Positions 10,291-22,141 of a stretch of 64,000 bases of DNA are shown in pieces. This DNA comes from Tenrec ecaudatus (lineage: Eukaryota > Chordata > Mammalia > Afrosoricida > Tenrecidae): positions 15,399,001 through 15,463,000 of the forward strand of contig NC_134546.1 of the NCBI RefSeq assembly GCF_050624435.1. The letters run 5' to 3'. The notes beneath the pieces are model-generated. The model searched no databases. It was not told where the DNA came from and saw nothing but the letters and a program-made list of their open reading frames with translations. Made by a program: the position numbers and the translations under genes. Numbering within the stretch: position 1 is the first letter of the stretch; every line of letters begins with the position of its first letter.

Positions 10291-11014
10291 CATCCGTGAC
10301 AGCATTACAGGTAACAAACGCCAAAGCAACCAACGAAGGAGCAAAAGTTTCACCTCTTCAATCCCTTCGTTTCTTGTCTCACAAAGTTCTCTATTTCTCT
10401 GAGTCTGGAATCATCGCACCAAACCCTGCTTCTGACATCAGTCACCAAACGCTGCTTCTGACATCAGTTGTAAAAAGGTCATGGCAGGGAGGGGTCCGAC
10501 CTCTCACTTTGCAAAGCAGCTAGAGAATTACCATCCGCTTCAGGGGAGATCAGATGCGCTTCTCTCCATTTACCAACGCTGCCACCATTGGTCCTTCCAC
10601 AGTACTCGCTATTTCTCTACGGGGTTCAGTAATTCCCTGTAATGGCCACACAGAGCTCACAGATGGGGTTTAGGAGGGAAGTAACCAGGACAATTCAGGA
10701 CCAGAAATAACTCAGGGTATTGTTATTCTACCAGGACAGCTTCTTTCCAACTGGGCCTGCCTAGTTATCTTTCTCTTTCTCTCTCTCTCTCTCTCCTCCA
10801 TCCTTTTCGCCCCTCAGGTGTATTGGCCCTCTTGCGCCAGCCCAGCCAACGTGATAAAGCTCTTTCATTCAGTCCGGAGGCACCCCACATCACCAGCAAG
10901 CCTCCGCCTAAAGGCGCTGAGCTCTCTCGTCTGTGGGGCAAGAAGCTTCTGCTCTGATGCCACTGCCTCGACCTTGACCTCGTTTGCCGTCATACAGTCA
11001 CACAGGTGCAGGAG
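10291..11014. other. Intergenic sequence with two small tandem repeats
   Basis: Holds a 26-bp direct duplication (10417-10468; units CACCAAACCCTGCTTCTGAC and CACCAAACGCTGCTTCTGAC) and a (TC)n run at 10767-10796. No exon recognised. Confidence 0.5.
10767..10796. repeat. (TC)n microsatellite
   Basis: TTTCTCTTTCTCTCTCTCTC type run of about 30 bases. Confidence 0.85.
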
Positions 11015-11464
11015 GGTATTAGGCTGAGTTTTCTAGAGAAACAAGACCAGGTACACTCATATATGTATAAGAAATAACTTTATATCAAGCAAGAAATGTA
11101 TACCACGGAAGCAGCCCAGTCTAGTCCAACTCAAGTTCATGGGTACGATAGTAGCTGGAGATCACAAGCTGGTGGGTACAGAGTGGTATTAATCCAAGTG
11201 CACAGGAATACGGCAGGGTGCCTCAGTTCCCAGGGTTGGCAGGCTGCATGTGCCATCCCCCAGAGCCAGAAGCAGAATCCAGGCAAAAAGGAAGGTGAAG
11301 CGAGGCAAGCGAGAGAAGCCGGCTCTCCTCACTGTATTATAAAGAGGCCATCTCTCTAAGGAGGTGTCCTCAGGCTGTCATCTTATTGATAGGTTGGACT
11401 CCACCCCTACCTTCATACAAGTGCAACAAGTTGACAAAAAAAAATTAAAAATCTAACCATCACA
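11015..11464 (-). mobile_element. ERVL/MLT2-like LTR
   Basis: + strand starts near GTATTAGGCTGAGTTTTCTA, contains TAGAGAAACAAGACCAGG and ACTTTATATCAAGCAAG, and ends AAATCTAACCATCACA, the antisense 5' end of MLT2/ERVL LTRs. No internal region. Confidence 0.6.
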
Positions 11465-11825
11465 GAGAGGTTTCCCACCCAAGGACCTTGGATGCAAAGG
11501 ATGTGCTGGATTCCCATCTCTTCCTGATGGTAGTCAGGTAGTCAGTTCCATTCTCCGCTCCATCCTTTCACCTGAGGGATGGCTAGTTTTATACCGAGAG
11601 AGAAGGCAAACCTGATCAATCCCCTCATTACGGTTCTGTGCACTTCATATCACTATTAGCAAGCTGTCCAATCCGTTTGTTTGGGCTCAAGCACCTCATT
11701 TGCATAGTTCTCTCCATGTTTGGGTGAGCATTGTAAGACCATACCGAGAAAGACCATGGAAAATGGTACATTGCAGTGCAGTACGATTAGCTTCCCAGTT
11801 CTATTTCATTCATCTACTTGGCAAG
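11465..11825. other. Intergenic sequence, no recognised feature
   Basis: Unique DNA between an LTR and a decayed AfroSINE; nothing recognised. Confidence 0.3.
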
Positions 11826-11990
11826 GAGCTCTGCTGACTCAGAGATTAAATGCTAATCACCACACTGGCGGCTTCATCAGAGGACACCAAGCAGTCTCCC
11901 CTGTCAGTGTCACAGCCTGGGACATCCTCTGAGGCACTTCTATTCTGTCCCATGCGGTGGCTTTGAGTTGAAGCTGACTCAAAGATGATG
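11826..11990 (+). mobile_element. Decayed AfroSINE
   Basis: AAGGAGCTCTGCTGACTCAG, ATTAAATGCTAATCACC, CTATTCTGTCCCATGCGG and GTTGAAGCTGACTC follow the AfroSINE order but are diverged. Confidence 0.5.
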
Positions 11991-13438
11991 AGCAAAAATT
12001 TCTATCCCTGTACTTATATCTGTACCACACATTCTTGGTTACTATAATTTTCAGTAAAACTTTGAGGCCAGGAAGTGTTGAGTCTTCTAGCTTTGTTCAT
12101 CTATTTCAAGATTGTCTTGGACAGTAGGCTTCTTTACATTTGCACTAAATTTGACACACCTCAATTTCTGCAAAGAAAAGGGGCCTGGGAAAGGGATTGT
12201 GTTGGCTATGTAGATCGGTTTGAGCAGGATTTCCAGCTGAACAATATTGTCTTAAAAGCCATCCATAGGCTATTTTTTTTCACTTATTTAAGTCTTTAGT
12301 TTATTTCAACAATGTTTTCTGGTTTTCACTTTACAAGGCTTGCGCATCCTTTGTAAAATTTATTCTAAATATTGTATCCTTTTTATGTTATTATAGATGG
12401 AGCTGTTTTCTTCATTTCATTTGGGGGTTGTTTATTATTAGTGTATAGAAGTACAACTGACTTTTGTATGTTGATCTTATATCCTGAAATTTAGTTAAAA
12501 TCACTTTTCAAAATGAATACATACATTTTTTGTTCGTGTTTTTAAACATCCAATTGTTTAATTAGTGATTTTTCCAATCTGCATACATTTTACTTATTCT
12601 TCTTACATGCTTGACCTGACTAGACCCTCCAGTACAAGGCTGACTAGAAGTGGCCAGAGGAGAGACAGCCTTGGCTTATTCCTGCTCTTAGTGGAGAAGC
12701 TTCCAATTTTTGTCCATTGGGTATAAGTTGGCTTGAAATTGTTTATAGATGCATTTTACAGAGTTAAAGAATTTTTTCCTATTTTATTTTGTTGAGTGTT
12801 TTTAAAATTATAAATGAATATTAGATTTTTTTCAAATATATTTCTTTATCTATTAAGATGATTTTTTCCTTGAGTTACTAATAGAGAGGGGGTATCCCAT
12901 GAATTAACTTTCATCTGTCAATTAGTCTTTCAAATTCCTTGATTAAATCCCACTTGGTTGTGATGAGCCACCTTTAAATATACTGCTGGATTTGTTTCCA
13001 TGGTTTTGGTAAAGATATCTGCATCTGTATTAATTAAATATTGGCTTATGTATTTTTCCCCAAATGATGTTTTTATGTGACTTAGGCATTAGCTAAGACT
13101 GAATTTTCTGAATAAATAAGAAAGTGTTTCTGCTTCTATTTTTTCAGAGTGTGAAACATTGACAATACATCTTTAAATGTTTGGTAGACATTGTTACTGA
13201 AACCGTCTTGCGCTGAGCTTTCCTTTGAAGTTTTTTTGATTGCTAACTCAATCTTTACTTGATTTTTCTATATTTATGCATATTTTTGGTTTCTTCTTGT
13301 GCCAGATTTGGTGATTTCTGTGTTTCTAGAAACTTCTCCATTTCATCTAGGTTATCTACTTTGTTCATAATAAGCTCTTGTAATCTTTTGACTTATGTAA
13401 TGTGGGTAGCAATATTAACAGTTTCCCTTTTAGTATCG

Positions 13439-14616
13439 TATATACTCGTGTATAAGCTGAGTTTCTCCGCACATTAAAAAATCATTTTATTGTGGGCTTG
13501 CACAACTCCCATCACAATCCATACAGACATCCACCATGTCAAGAACACATGTACATCTGTTGCCATCATCATTCCCACAACATCCACCCTCCACCTCGCC
13601 CCTAATATCCACTGCTCAATTTCCTCCTCCTTCCCCACTCCCCCCACCTCACGAACCCTTCATCATTCACAAACTGTTATCCTTTTGTCACATGTTACAC
13701 CGTCCAACATCTCCCCCTGCCCTCTTCCCTGCCGTCCATCCCCCAGGGAGGAAGCCATACACAGATTCTTGCAATCAGTTCCCCCTTTCCACCCCACATT
13801 CTTTCCACCCTCCAGGCATCGCCACTCTCACCACTGGTTCTGGAGGAGTCATCCGTCCTGGACTCCATGCACCCCCAGTTGCCACCTGTACCTATGTACA
13901 TCCTCTGGTCTAGCCAGATTTGTAAGGTAGAATTGGGATCATGATAGTGGGGGAGAGGAAGCATTTAAGAACTAGAGGAAAGTTATGTTTCATCGTTGCT
14001 ACCCTGCACCCTGAGTAGCTCATCTCCTCCCCACAACCCTTCAGTAAGGGGGTGTCTGGTTGGCTACCAATGGGCTTTGAGTCTCCACTCTGCATGCACC
14101 CACATTTACAATGATATGATTTTTTATTCCTTGATGCTTGATACCTGATCCCTTCGACAGCTCATGGTCACATAGGCTGATGTGTTTCTTCCATGTGGGT
14201 GTTGTTGCTTCTGAACTAGATGGCCACTTGTTTATTTTTGAGCCTTTAAGACCCCAGATGCTATATCTTTTGATAGCCGGGCACCATCAGCTTTGTTCAC
14301 CACATTTGCTTATGCACACGTTTGTCTTCAATGATCATATCAGGGAGGTGGGCACCCATTGATATGATTTTTAGTTCTTTGATGTCTGATAACTGGTTCC
14401 TTCTATACCTTGTGGTCAGACAGGCTGGTGTGATTCTTCCATGTGGGCTTTGAGGCTTCCTAGGTAGATGGCTGCTTGTTTATCTTCAAGCCTTTAAGAC
14501 CCCAGACGCTATATCTTTTGATAGCTGGGCACTTTCAGCACATTTTTAATGCTGTTTTTGTGGTAAACTTAGGTGCCTCGGAGGACAGGTGGGTCGGCTT
14601 ATACTTGAGTATATAT
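13439..14616. mobile_element. Small inverted-repeat DNA element (MITE), split by an L1 tail
   Basis: Left end TATATACTCGTGTATAAGC (13439-13457) and right end GGCTTATACTTGAGTATATA (14596-14615) are inverted repeats. Sequences beside the L1 insertion (13476-14537) join as one element of about 115 bp. The class is not certain; the TA-flanked ends suggest Tc1/mariner-type. Confidence 0.55.
13476..14537 (-). mobile_element. L1 3' end insertion with internal 244-bp partial duplication
   Basis: Antisense tail ATCATTTTATTGTGGGC, then CTCCCATCACAATCC, the C-rich tract (polypurine on the sense strand) and CCCAGGGAGGAAGCC. Flanked by GCACATT on both sides (13469-13475, 14538-14544). Sequence from ATGATTTTT... 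to GATAGCYGGGCAC appears twice (14115-14358 and 14359-14534). Confidence 0.7.
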
Positions 14617-14867
14617 AGTAGTTTGGATCTTCTCTTTTTTTCATTGTCACTCTAGATAAAGGTTTGCTTACTTTACTGGTCTTTCCAAAAAACCAATTTG
14701 TGATTTTAGTTGATTTTCCTCTATTATTCTCTATTCTCTATTTTGTTTAATGTAAGTTTTTAAAATTTTCCTTATTTTTTCTTGTTTTAAGTTTTATTTG
14801 CTCTTCTTTTCTATTAATTTTCTTAGTTAACTTATTAATTTGAGGTGTCCCCTGGCCTCACCCCCTC

Positions 14868-15108
14868 CCCATTAGCAGTACAGCCAGAATACTCCTTAGA
14901 CGCAAGGAGGGCAACATACTTTGGACATGGTGTCAGGAAAGACCAGTCCCTGGAGAAGGACATCATATTTGGTCAGGGGCTGCAGTAATGGGCTCAGGCA
15001 TAGGAACAATTGTAGGGACAGCACAGGACCCAGCAATGCTTCACTCTGCTGGGCACAGGTTGCTATGGGTTGGAACTGACTTGATGTAGAATTTATAGTG
15101 ATAGACTT
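14868..15108 (+). mobile_element. RTE LINE 3' end
   Basis: GTACAGCCAGAATACTCCTT, ACATACTTTGGACATGGTGT, CCTGGAGAAGGACATCAT, GCTGCAGTAATGGGCTCAGG and GTTGGAACTGACTTGATG are the RTE 3' end in order. It interrupts the antisense L1. Confidence 0.75.
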
Positions 15109-16206
15109 CCCTCTGAGCACGGTCTTTGCAGCCTCCCATACATTTGGGTATGTTGTGTTTTCATGTTCACCAAGAAAGTATTTTTTTAAGGATCCTTATA
15201 ACTTCTTCTCTGGTCTACAGAGGAGTTTGTTGCTTCATTTACACATTTTTGAGAACTTCCCAACTTTGTTATTAATTGCTAGCTCTAGTCTATCGATGTC
15301 AGAGAAGATAACTCCGTGTGATTTCAACATTTTAAAATCTATTGAGACTTGTTTTGTGGCGTAACAGATGGTTAATCTTATAGAATGTCATGCATTTGAG
15401 AAGAATGTGTATTTTTGTTGTGAGGAATATTATATTCATATCTGTCAGGTCTAGTTGGCATATAGTGCTGCTTGAATCTTCTGGTTCCTTGCTGATTTTG
15501 TGACCAATTTTTACCCATTTATTGAACGTGGCGATTCAATTCTGCAGCTATGATCTATTTCTCTCTTTAGCTATATATATTAGCTTTTGCTTAATGAATT
15601 TTGTAGTCTGTGTATAAATGTTTAAATTGCTACATTTTCTTGGTGAATTCATCTTTCATTATTATAAAATGTACTTTTTCTTTATGAATAACTTTTGTCT
15701 TAAAATCTGTGTGATACAAAAATGTCTCAAAATGTTCTCTGATATTAATATCCTCTCTCCCAGATCTCGTTGCCTCCTGGTTGTATATATAGAGTATCTT
15801 TTTCATCCTTTTCCTTTCAAACTATTTATGTCTTTAAATGAAAACAGACTCTCTGGTAAACAGTATATGTTTGGATCATTTTTTTTTAATTCCATTCTAC
15901 CAATCCCTGTCTTTTAATTTGAGACTTTGATACATGCAAATTGGTGTCATTAGTGATAAAGAAAAATGCTTATTTTTTGCCATTTTATTTTCTTTAAGTC
16001 TTTGTTGTTGTTCCTCAATTTCTACATTCAACTATTGCTTTCTTTTGTGGTAAATAGATATCTTCTAGTGTATCATTTTATTTTCCTTCTTGTATTTTTT
16101 GACTATATATTTAAAATTATTTTCTTCATGGTTGACTTATGATTATGTAAGACCTTCATTTATGGTCATCTAATTTAAATGAGCGCCAACTTAATTTCAA
16201 CCCCAA

Positions 16207-16400
16207 ATTCAACCCCACGATATTAGGTTGATTCCAACTCACAGCACTTCCTAATGGGAGGGTAGAACTGCCCCTGTGGGTTTCCAAGACGGTCACTCTA
16301 CGGAGGTGAAAGCCTCCTTTCCCTCCCACAGAGCAGCTGGTGGTTTGGAACTGCTGACTTTGCTGATAGCAGCCCTACGTGTAACCACTGTGCCTTTATG
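16207..16400 (-). mobile_element. AfroSINE
   Basis: GGTAGAACTGCCCCTGTGGG, TTTCCAAGACGGTCAC, CCCACAGAGCAGCTGGTGGT, TTTGGAACTGCTGAC and GTGTAACCACTGTGCC give the full antisense order. Confidence 0.85.
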
Positions 16401-17609
16401 TCTCCACCGCTCCATATCACTTTATGCTGTTGTCAAAAATTACATCTTTAAGCACTGTGTCCCGATCCCCCTAGATTTATAATTATTGCTTTAACCAATA
16501 ATTAATCAAAATGGCAAAATAAAAAAGTTACAAACCAAAAATAACTTTGTACTGCTTTTTAGGTTTACCTATGGCTGTATCTTTATTGCTATTTTTCTGA
16601 ATTATTTTGCCATGCCTGTGTTCTTTTGCATAGTAGCCATTCAAATTGCTGTCCCATTAGCAGAATGACCAGCTGCCGATTAGCTAGATATTTCCTTGAA
16701 TTTTTGAAACTAAAGCAATTGTCCAGCCTATGCAAGCAGACACTATTGTGTGTTGCCGGTAGAACTTCTAGACTTAGCCTGAAAACGTACAACTGTGCCT
16801 TCGTTTTCACTCTCCGGCATCACAGAATCCCAAGTGCAGCCAGACAGGATTGCAGCGAAAGGTCTCACAACGTGCCTGAGCATGGGTGTGGGTCTAGGCT
16901 TGATCGTGATGTTCACACCACTGCTATCCGTCGTCTCAGGCAGCCATTACTAAAACTTGTGCCTTCCCGTGTTTTCAACAAATGCCTTCTGGGTAGCAGG
17001 GTTAGCACCGGTCAAGTTCAGAATTAAGCAAGATAAAGCCAAACCCATTTGAGTGACTCTTCCCTGAAGTCACTAGACATGCCAGGTACGGCAATTCTTT
17101 GTGCCGACAGTGCTGTGCTCGCTCTGGTGCTAGGAATATGGGCTGTTAATTCCAAGATCATTCCCGAGCTGCGGAGGAGAGCTGGGATGAGGGGAAATGC
17201 ATAAAGCTCCCTGTTCCTCCCAGACTCCTTTTATGTGGCAAACGCCCTCACTGTGTCACGGAGGGCTCTGATGAACAGCCAGTGTGCTGAAAAACGGCGG
17301 CTGACAGGTTTTGACAGTTTTTTTCCTCCATTGTTTTTAGGGAAGGATATAATTTTCGAGTTTTTCACATTACCATTTTCCCCGATGATTTATTTAATCA
17401 TGAATAATCATAGCGATACTTCAACATTACAAGATGTTTTGCATTTTCATATCCGTTTTTTCTCATTTTATTCTTGTAATAAAACTTCGGAGTTGAGAAA
17501 TAAGTAATCATTTTACAGATGGGAAACTTGAGGTCTCTTGCAAGCAGTCACGTCTGTGTCCTGTGCCCCACAGCAGCACTCAGGGTGTCACTGTGCCGGC
17601 CGAGTGCTC
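16401..17609. other. Intergenic sequence, partly AT-rich; possible MIR scrap at its end
   Basis: 16430-16830 is AT-rich and may be decayed L1. 17030-17480 looks unique and of balanced composition. ATTTTACAGATGGGAAACTT at about 17510 is a typical antisense MIR motif. No exon recognised. Confidence 0.35.
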
Positions 17610-17805
17610 TACCACACAGCGCTGGCACACAGAGTTCCGATTCCTAGCAACCTTAGGAACGGCAGAACAAAGTGCTGCCTGGCCTTCTGCCAGCCTCCCA
17701 ATCATTGCGATGTTGGGACCCACTCTTGCGGCCACCACAGTGTCAATCAGTCTCACTGGGGGTCTTCCTGATTCATACGGACCCTCTGCGAAATATGGCG
17801 TCCAT
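17610..17805 (-). mobile_element. RTE LINE 3' end fragment
   Basis: CCGATTCCTAGCAACC, GAACGGCAGAACAAAGTGC, CACCACAGTGTCAATCAGTC, GGGGGTCTTCCTGATTC and GGACCCTCTGCGAAATATGG match the antisense RTE 3' end. Confidence 0.5.
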
Positions 17806-17809
17806 CTAA

Positions 17810-19027
17810 AATGACCAAAGGATGTGAGATGCAATGGAGTACTATACAACATCAAATAAAAACAACCAGTCAGCAAAGGCACCTCATCAAATGGTGGGGT
17901 GGGGGTGGGGGGTCAGCAAAAAAAAAAAAAGTTCCAAGGAAGGAACTGAGAGACGCACAGGAGTCGAGGCAACAGAGGTAAATGACAGCCTTGTACTAAG
18001 CGGCACGGTGATCCACAAGTGGACACATCGATAGGCATGCAAACTGAACAGGCGTGGGAAGGGGAATGGGGCGATTGCCATGAATGTGTAGATTTCACAA
18101 ATCTACATATGTATTTTTATATGCCACACGTATATCCATGCACATAACAATCAATATTATTGTAATAAAATTGCAGAGCATGAAGGGGGGAAAGTATGAG
18201 AATTTATTAGCCATAATCAACCTACCACCTAAAAAAAATGAATTGCAGGGCCTGGGGTGCAGGCTCATAGTCTCAGGGGACATCAAGTGAGTGGGCACAA
18301 CATAGTGCACAAATAAACTATTCTATAGTCTCCTTCGATGGACAGTGATGAGGGTCTTCTAAGTGTGAGTGGGCAGCTAAGGCACAACTAGTGGGCTCTC
18401 CCCATCCAGAGCAAAGAGGAGCGAAGAAAATCACAGATGAGTGGAAACGTAAAAACAAAACAGAACAAAACTCATAGACCATGTGAGCCCCAGCCTCCAA
18501 GATCCTAAGCTCAAAAGAACTCGATGGTGCCCGGCTATCACTATCAACTACTCTGAAAGGGATCCAAAGGTCCTGGACAGAGTGCAGGGAAATGCGGCGC
18601 AAACACTCAAAATCATAAAAGAAAGACCTGTTTGTATGAAGAGATTGATGGACCCGCCAGGACGATGGCCTTTAGGTCTGAAACGAAACTCATCCCGTGG
18701 TTCATTTTCAGCCAATATCCAGATCCACAAGGCGGACAACAGCACTAAGGAAGTATGTATTCTTTAGGACAATCAATCATTCAAGATACATTAAAAAACA
18801 AAACAAAACCCAAACCAGCAACATTTGCTCAAGGAAAACATTAAGAAGGCAGGAGGGTTAGGGAAGGAGCAATGGAAGGAAGGAAACAGGTTTGAGGAAT
18901 GACACCACATGGTAGGGATTGCAATCAAGGACGTGAAACAAAATGTGCAAAAAATTATTGAACGGAAAACAGATTTGCTCTGTAAGCCATCACCCAACTC
19001 GCAACAAATACTGAAAAACAAACTCAA
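17810..19027 (+). mobile_element. L1 3' UTR of a second subfamily (sense)
   Basis: GCAATGGAGTACTATACAAC is the usual L1 3' region phrase. It is followed by long A-rich, polypurine-containing DNA (GGGGTGGGGGTGGGGGG, AGGAGCAATGGAAGGAAGG) ending in AAATACTGAAAAACAAA. It is unlike the subfamily at 34.5 kb. Boundaries are approximate. Confidence 0.45.
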
Positions 19028-19034
19028 GTTACAG

Positions 19035-20297
19035 GAGATGACGTCTCATCATCCTTGCCTCTGACTGTCCTTCCACCGAGACAGATGTGTTCATTCTTCA
19101 GCCAGTACATGGTATAAGCTATATTCTTTGCCAATTCCCAAACTCAAAGACATCACGTTTCCTTTGGTCTTCCTTACTCCTTGTCCAGGTTTCACATGCA
19201 TATGCGTTGGTTAAAAAGACACTGGCTTGGGTCAAGGGAACCTTAGTCCTCAAAGTGGTAACTTGCTTTTTCACACTTTAAACAGGTCTTTTGCAGCAGA
19301 TTTGGCCAATGATTAATCAACACAGCCTTTGATTTCTTCACTGCTGTTTCTATGAACATAGACTCTGACTCCAAGTAAAACGAACACGTTGACAACTTCC
19401 ATCTTTTCTCCACTAATCACAGTACTCTGTATTCGTCCACTTGTGAGGATGGTTATTTTCTTGATGTTGAGGTATAACGCATACCGCAGGGTGCAGTCTT
19501 TGATCTTCCTCAGTACATGCTTCGAGTCTTCATTTTCAGCAAGCAAGATTGTGTCATCTTCATATCTCAGATTATTAATGACTCTTTCAATACTGATTCT
19601 GCATTCTTCCTACAATTCAGCTCCGTGACTGATTCTTTAGAATATCGATTGAGTAAGTATGGTGAAATAATACAATCCTGATGCACATTTTCCTGATTTA
19701 AACCACACACTCTCCCCTGGTTCTGTTCCAAAGACTGCCTCATGGTCTATGAACAATGTCCCCATGAGAACAATTCAGGGTTCTGGAATTCCAGTTTTTG
19801 CAATGTCTCCTATAATCTGTTCCAACCCACAAAGCCCAACACCTTCCCACAGTCAACAAAACACAAACAAACATCTTTCCCATATTCTCTGCTTTCAGCC
19901 AAGATCTGATACCAGCAATGATATCCCTCATCCGATATCCTCCTGGGAATCTCACTTGAAGTTTTGGCAGTGCCTTGTCAGGTACGGCAGCAATTGTTTT
20001 TCAATTACCTTCAGTTAAATTTTACTTAGTGTTTTGGTAATGGTGTTGTTTGATAATTTCTCCATACTAAATTATGGCTCATTTTCAGTAGGTTGATCAG
20101 GTAGCTGTCTTCCAAATTCCTTAGCACAGACAAGTAAATACTTGTAGTCTGACACCCATTTGTCGAAATATCTCCATCGGTATTCCATCAATTAATGCAG
20201 CCTTATTTTATGCCAGCGACTTCAGTGCAGCTTAGAGTCTTCTTTCAGTACCATTGTCGTCGTCATCATCATCATCATCACATGCTACCTCTCTTTT
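19035..20297 (-). mobile_element. RTE LINE, 3' and reverse-transcriptase part (split copy, piece 1)
   Basis: Antisense RTE: TCCTTGTCCAGGTTTCACAT, CTTTTGCAGCAGATTTGGCC, TTTCTCCACTAATCACAGT. The minus strand at 19553-19564 encodes Tyr-Glu-Asp-Asp, at the site of the YADD catalytic box, followed by TILLAENED. Several stops and frameshifts; not active. It continues at 22142-23210 beyond an inserted L1 tail. Confidence 0.8.
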
Positions 20298-22141
20298 CTT
20301 TTAAATTTTTTTGGGGACCTCTTATGGTTCTATAACATCCTATACATCAATTGCATAAAGCATATTTGTACATATGTTGCCATCATCATTTTCTAAAATT
20401 TTACTTTCTATTTGAGCCCTTGGTATCCGCTCCTCTCCCCACACCCTCCCCACATAACCCCTTGATAAATTATAAATCATTGTTGTTTTCATATCTTACA
20501 CCGACTGCTGTCTCCCTTCACCCATATGTCTGTTTTCATCCCCCTGGGGTGGGGGGGGGGCTGGATTATGTGTCAATCATTGTGATCAGCTCCCCTTTCT
20601 TCCCTTTCTCTCCCCACCTTCCCCCCACTCTCCTGGTATTGGTACTCTCAATTCTTTTCCTGAGGGATTTATCTGACCTGGATTCCATGAGTCGTGCGTT
20701 CTTATCTGTATCAGTGTGCATGCTCCTGTCTAGCCAGAACTGAAAGGTAGGATGGGGATTATGATTGTGTGCATGGGGTTGAGGTTGGGGGGGAGATAGG
20801 GAGTGGGGAGGAAGCCTTAAAGAACCAGAGGAATATTGTGTGTTTCATCAGTGCTTTACTGAGCCCTGATTGATTCATCTCTTCCTTGTGACCCTTCTGT
20901 GAGGGGATGTCCCATTCTACAGATGGGTTTTGGGCCTCTACACTGACCATCCTCATTCTCTTGTTTTGTTTGGGGTCTTCTGGTGCCTGTTGCCTGATTC
21001 TGTCAACACCTCAGGATCGCACCGGGTGGTGTGCTTCTTCCATGTAGACTTGATGCTTCTCTGCTAGTTTGACCACTTGCTTAACTTCAAGTCTTTAAGA
21101 CAACCAGACACTATGGTGTTTGATAGCCTGGCACCATCAGCTTTCTTCACCCTTTGCACCCATTTTGTCTTCAGCAACAGTGCTATAAGGGTGAGCATCA
21201 CAGAATGCCAGCTTGTTAGAATCAAGTGTTCTTGCATTGAGGGAGGGCTGAGCAGAGGCCCAAAGTTCATCTTCAATGTATTGCCATATAAATATATATA
21301 CATAGTCTAATAACTTTATTATTATGAATTAATATATTTATGTAAGTGCACACCTATGTTTATACCTCTAGCCATAGCTTTGCTTCCTAGATCTTTCCTC
21401 TGTTTCCTTTTACCTTCCTCCTTTCCCACCATTACGCTCGCCCTTCTTCTGCCTCTGAGTAATTCCTCTGAGCTAGATTGCTGTTGCTCCAACACCCCCA
21501 GGATCTCTACATCCTCCTTGTTTGTTGATTTTAATTCCCTAGTTGTTCCCTGTCTATGGCATTGTTTACTCACTGTTCCTTTACCCCACCTTCTCCTCCC
21601 CCCAGGTCCCTCCAGAACTGTTGGGCCCGTTGCTTTCTCCTTGGGCTTGCTTCCCATGTCTATCTTATATTGGTAGGCAAATCAACAATAACAGAGACAA
21701 AACAAAAAGAACACGAAAGATTGAATAAAAAGAGAAACAATTTAGCAAACAAACCCCCAAACAACAAAGTATACACAATTCTGGGTCTGTCCACTGACCT
21801 TTATGACTATCTCCCCATCAGTCCTCAGCAGTTCTGGGAACTACCCCTTCTAGCCTGAAGTGTATTGTGGGGCTCCTTGGCGGGTTTTGTGGCTTGGCTT
21901 TGCTCCCATTGCTGATCTATTATGGTCCCTTCTTGGTTTGCCCCATTGCGGGGGTGGTCAGACCAGACTCACTCCCCGCCGTGTATCCCAGTATTGTTCT
22001 CTGTCACGGTGTGCTCCAGCAAGGGGACATCCATGTCTCGAGCTGTTGTCGGCCCTAGAGTCCTCTCTGTGCCTTAGCAGCTCTGTGCAGGGACATCATC
22101 CTCCGGGCTTGGAGTGCCAGTATGGCGTCTAGACCCTCACT
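20298..22141 (-). mobile_element. L1 3' end insertion (1.84 kb) inside the RTE
   Basis: Begins CTTTTAAATTTTTTTGGGG (antisense tail), then CTATACATCAATTGCATAAA, the C-rich tract and AGACACTATGGTGTTTGATA, the same order as 34452-35822 but extending further 5'. Flanked by CTCTCTTTT at 20289-20297 and 22142-22150, a low-complexity 9-bp target duplication. Longest copy of this subfamily here. Confidence 0.7.

Larger units (their letters stand above)
12040..16145 (-). mobile_element. Long old L1 ORF2 copy, interrupted at 13439-14616 and 14868-15108
   Basis: Antisense L1 ORF2 landmarks run in order: CAAGATTGTCTTGGACAG, ATTAGTGTATAGAAGTACAA, CTTTTGTATGTTGATCTTAT, CCTTGGCTTATTCCTGCTCT, AAATCCCACTTGGTTGTGAT, CTAGGTTATCTACTTTGTTC, AAAAAACCAATTTGTGATTT, TCTGTCAGGTCTAGTTGGCA and CTCTCTGGTAAACAGTATAT. 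Frames are broken throughout. About 2.7 kb of L1 sequence remains after removing the insertions. Confidence 0.75.
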
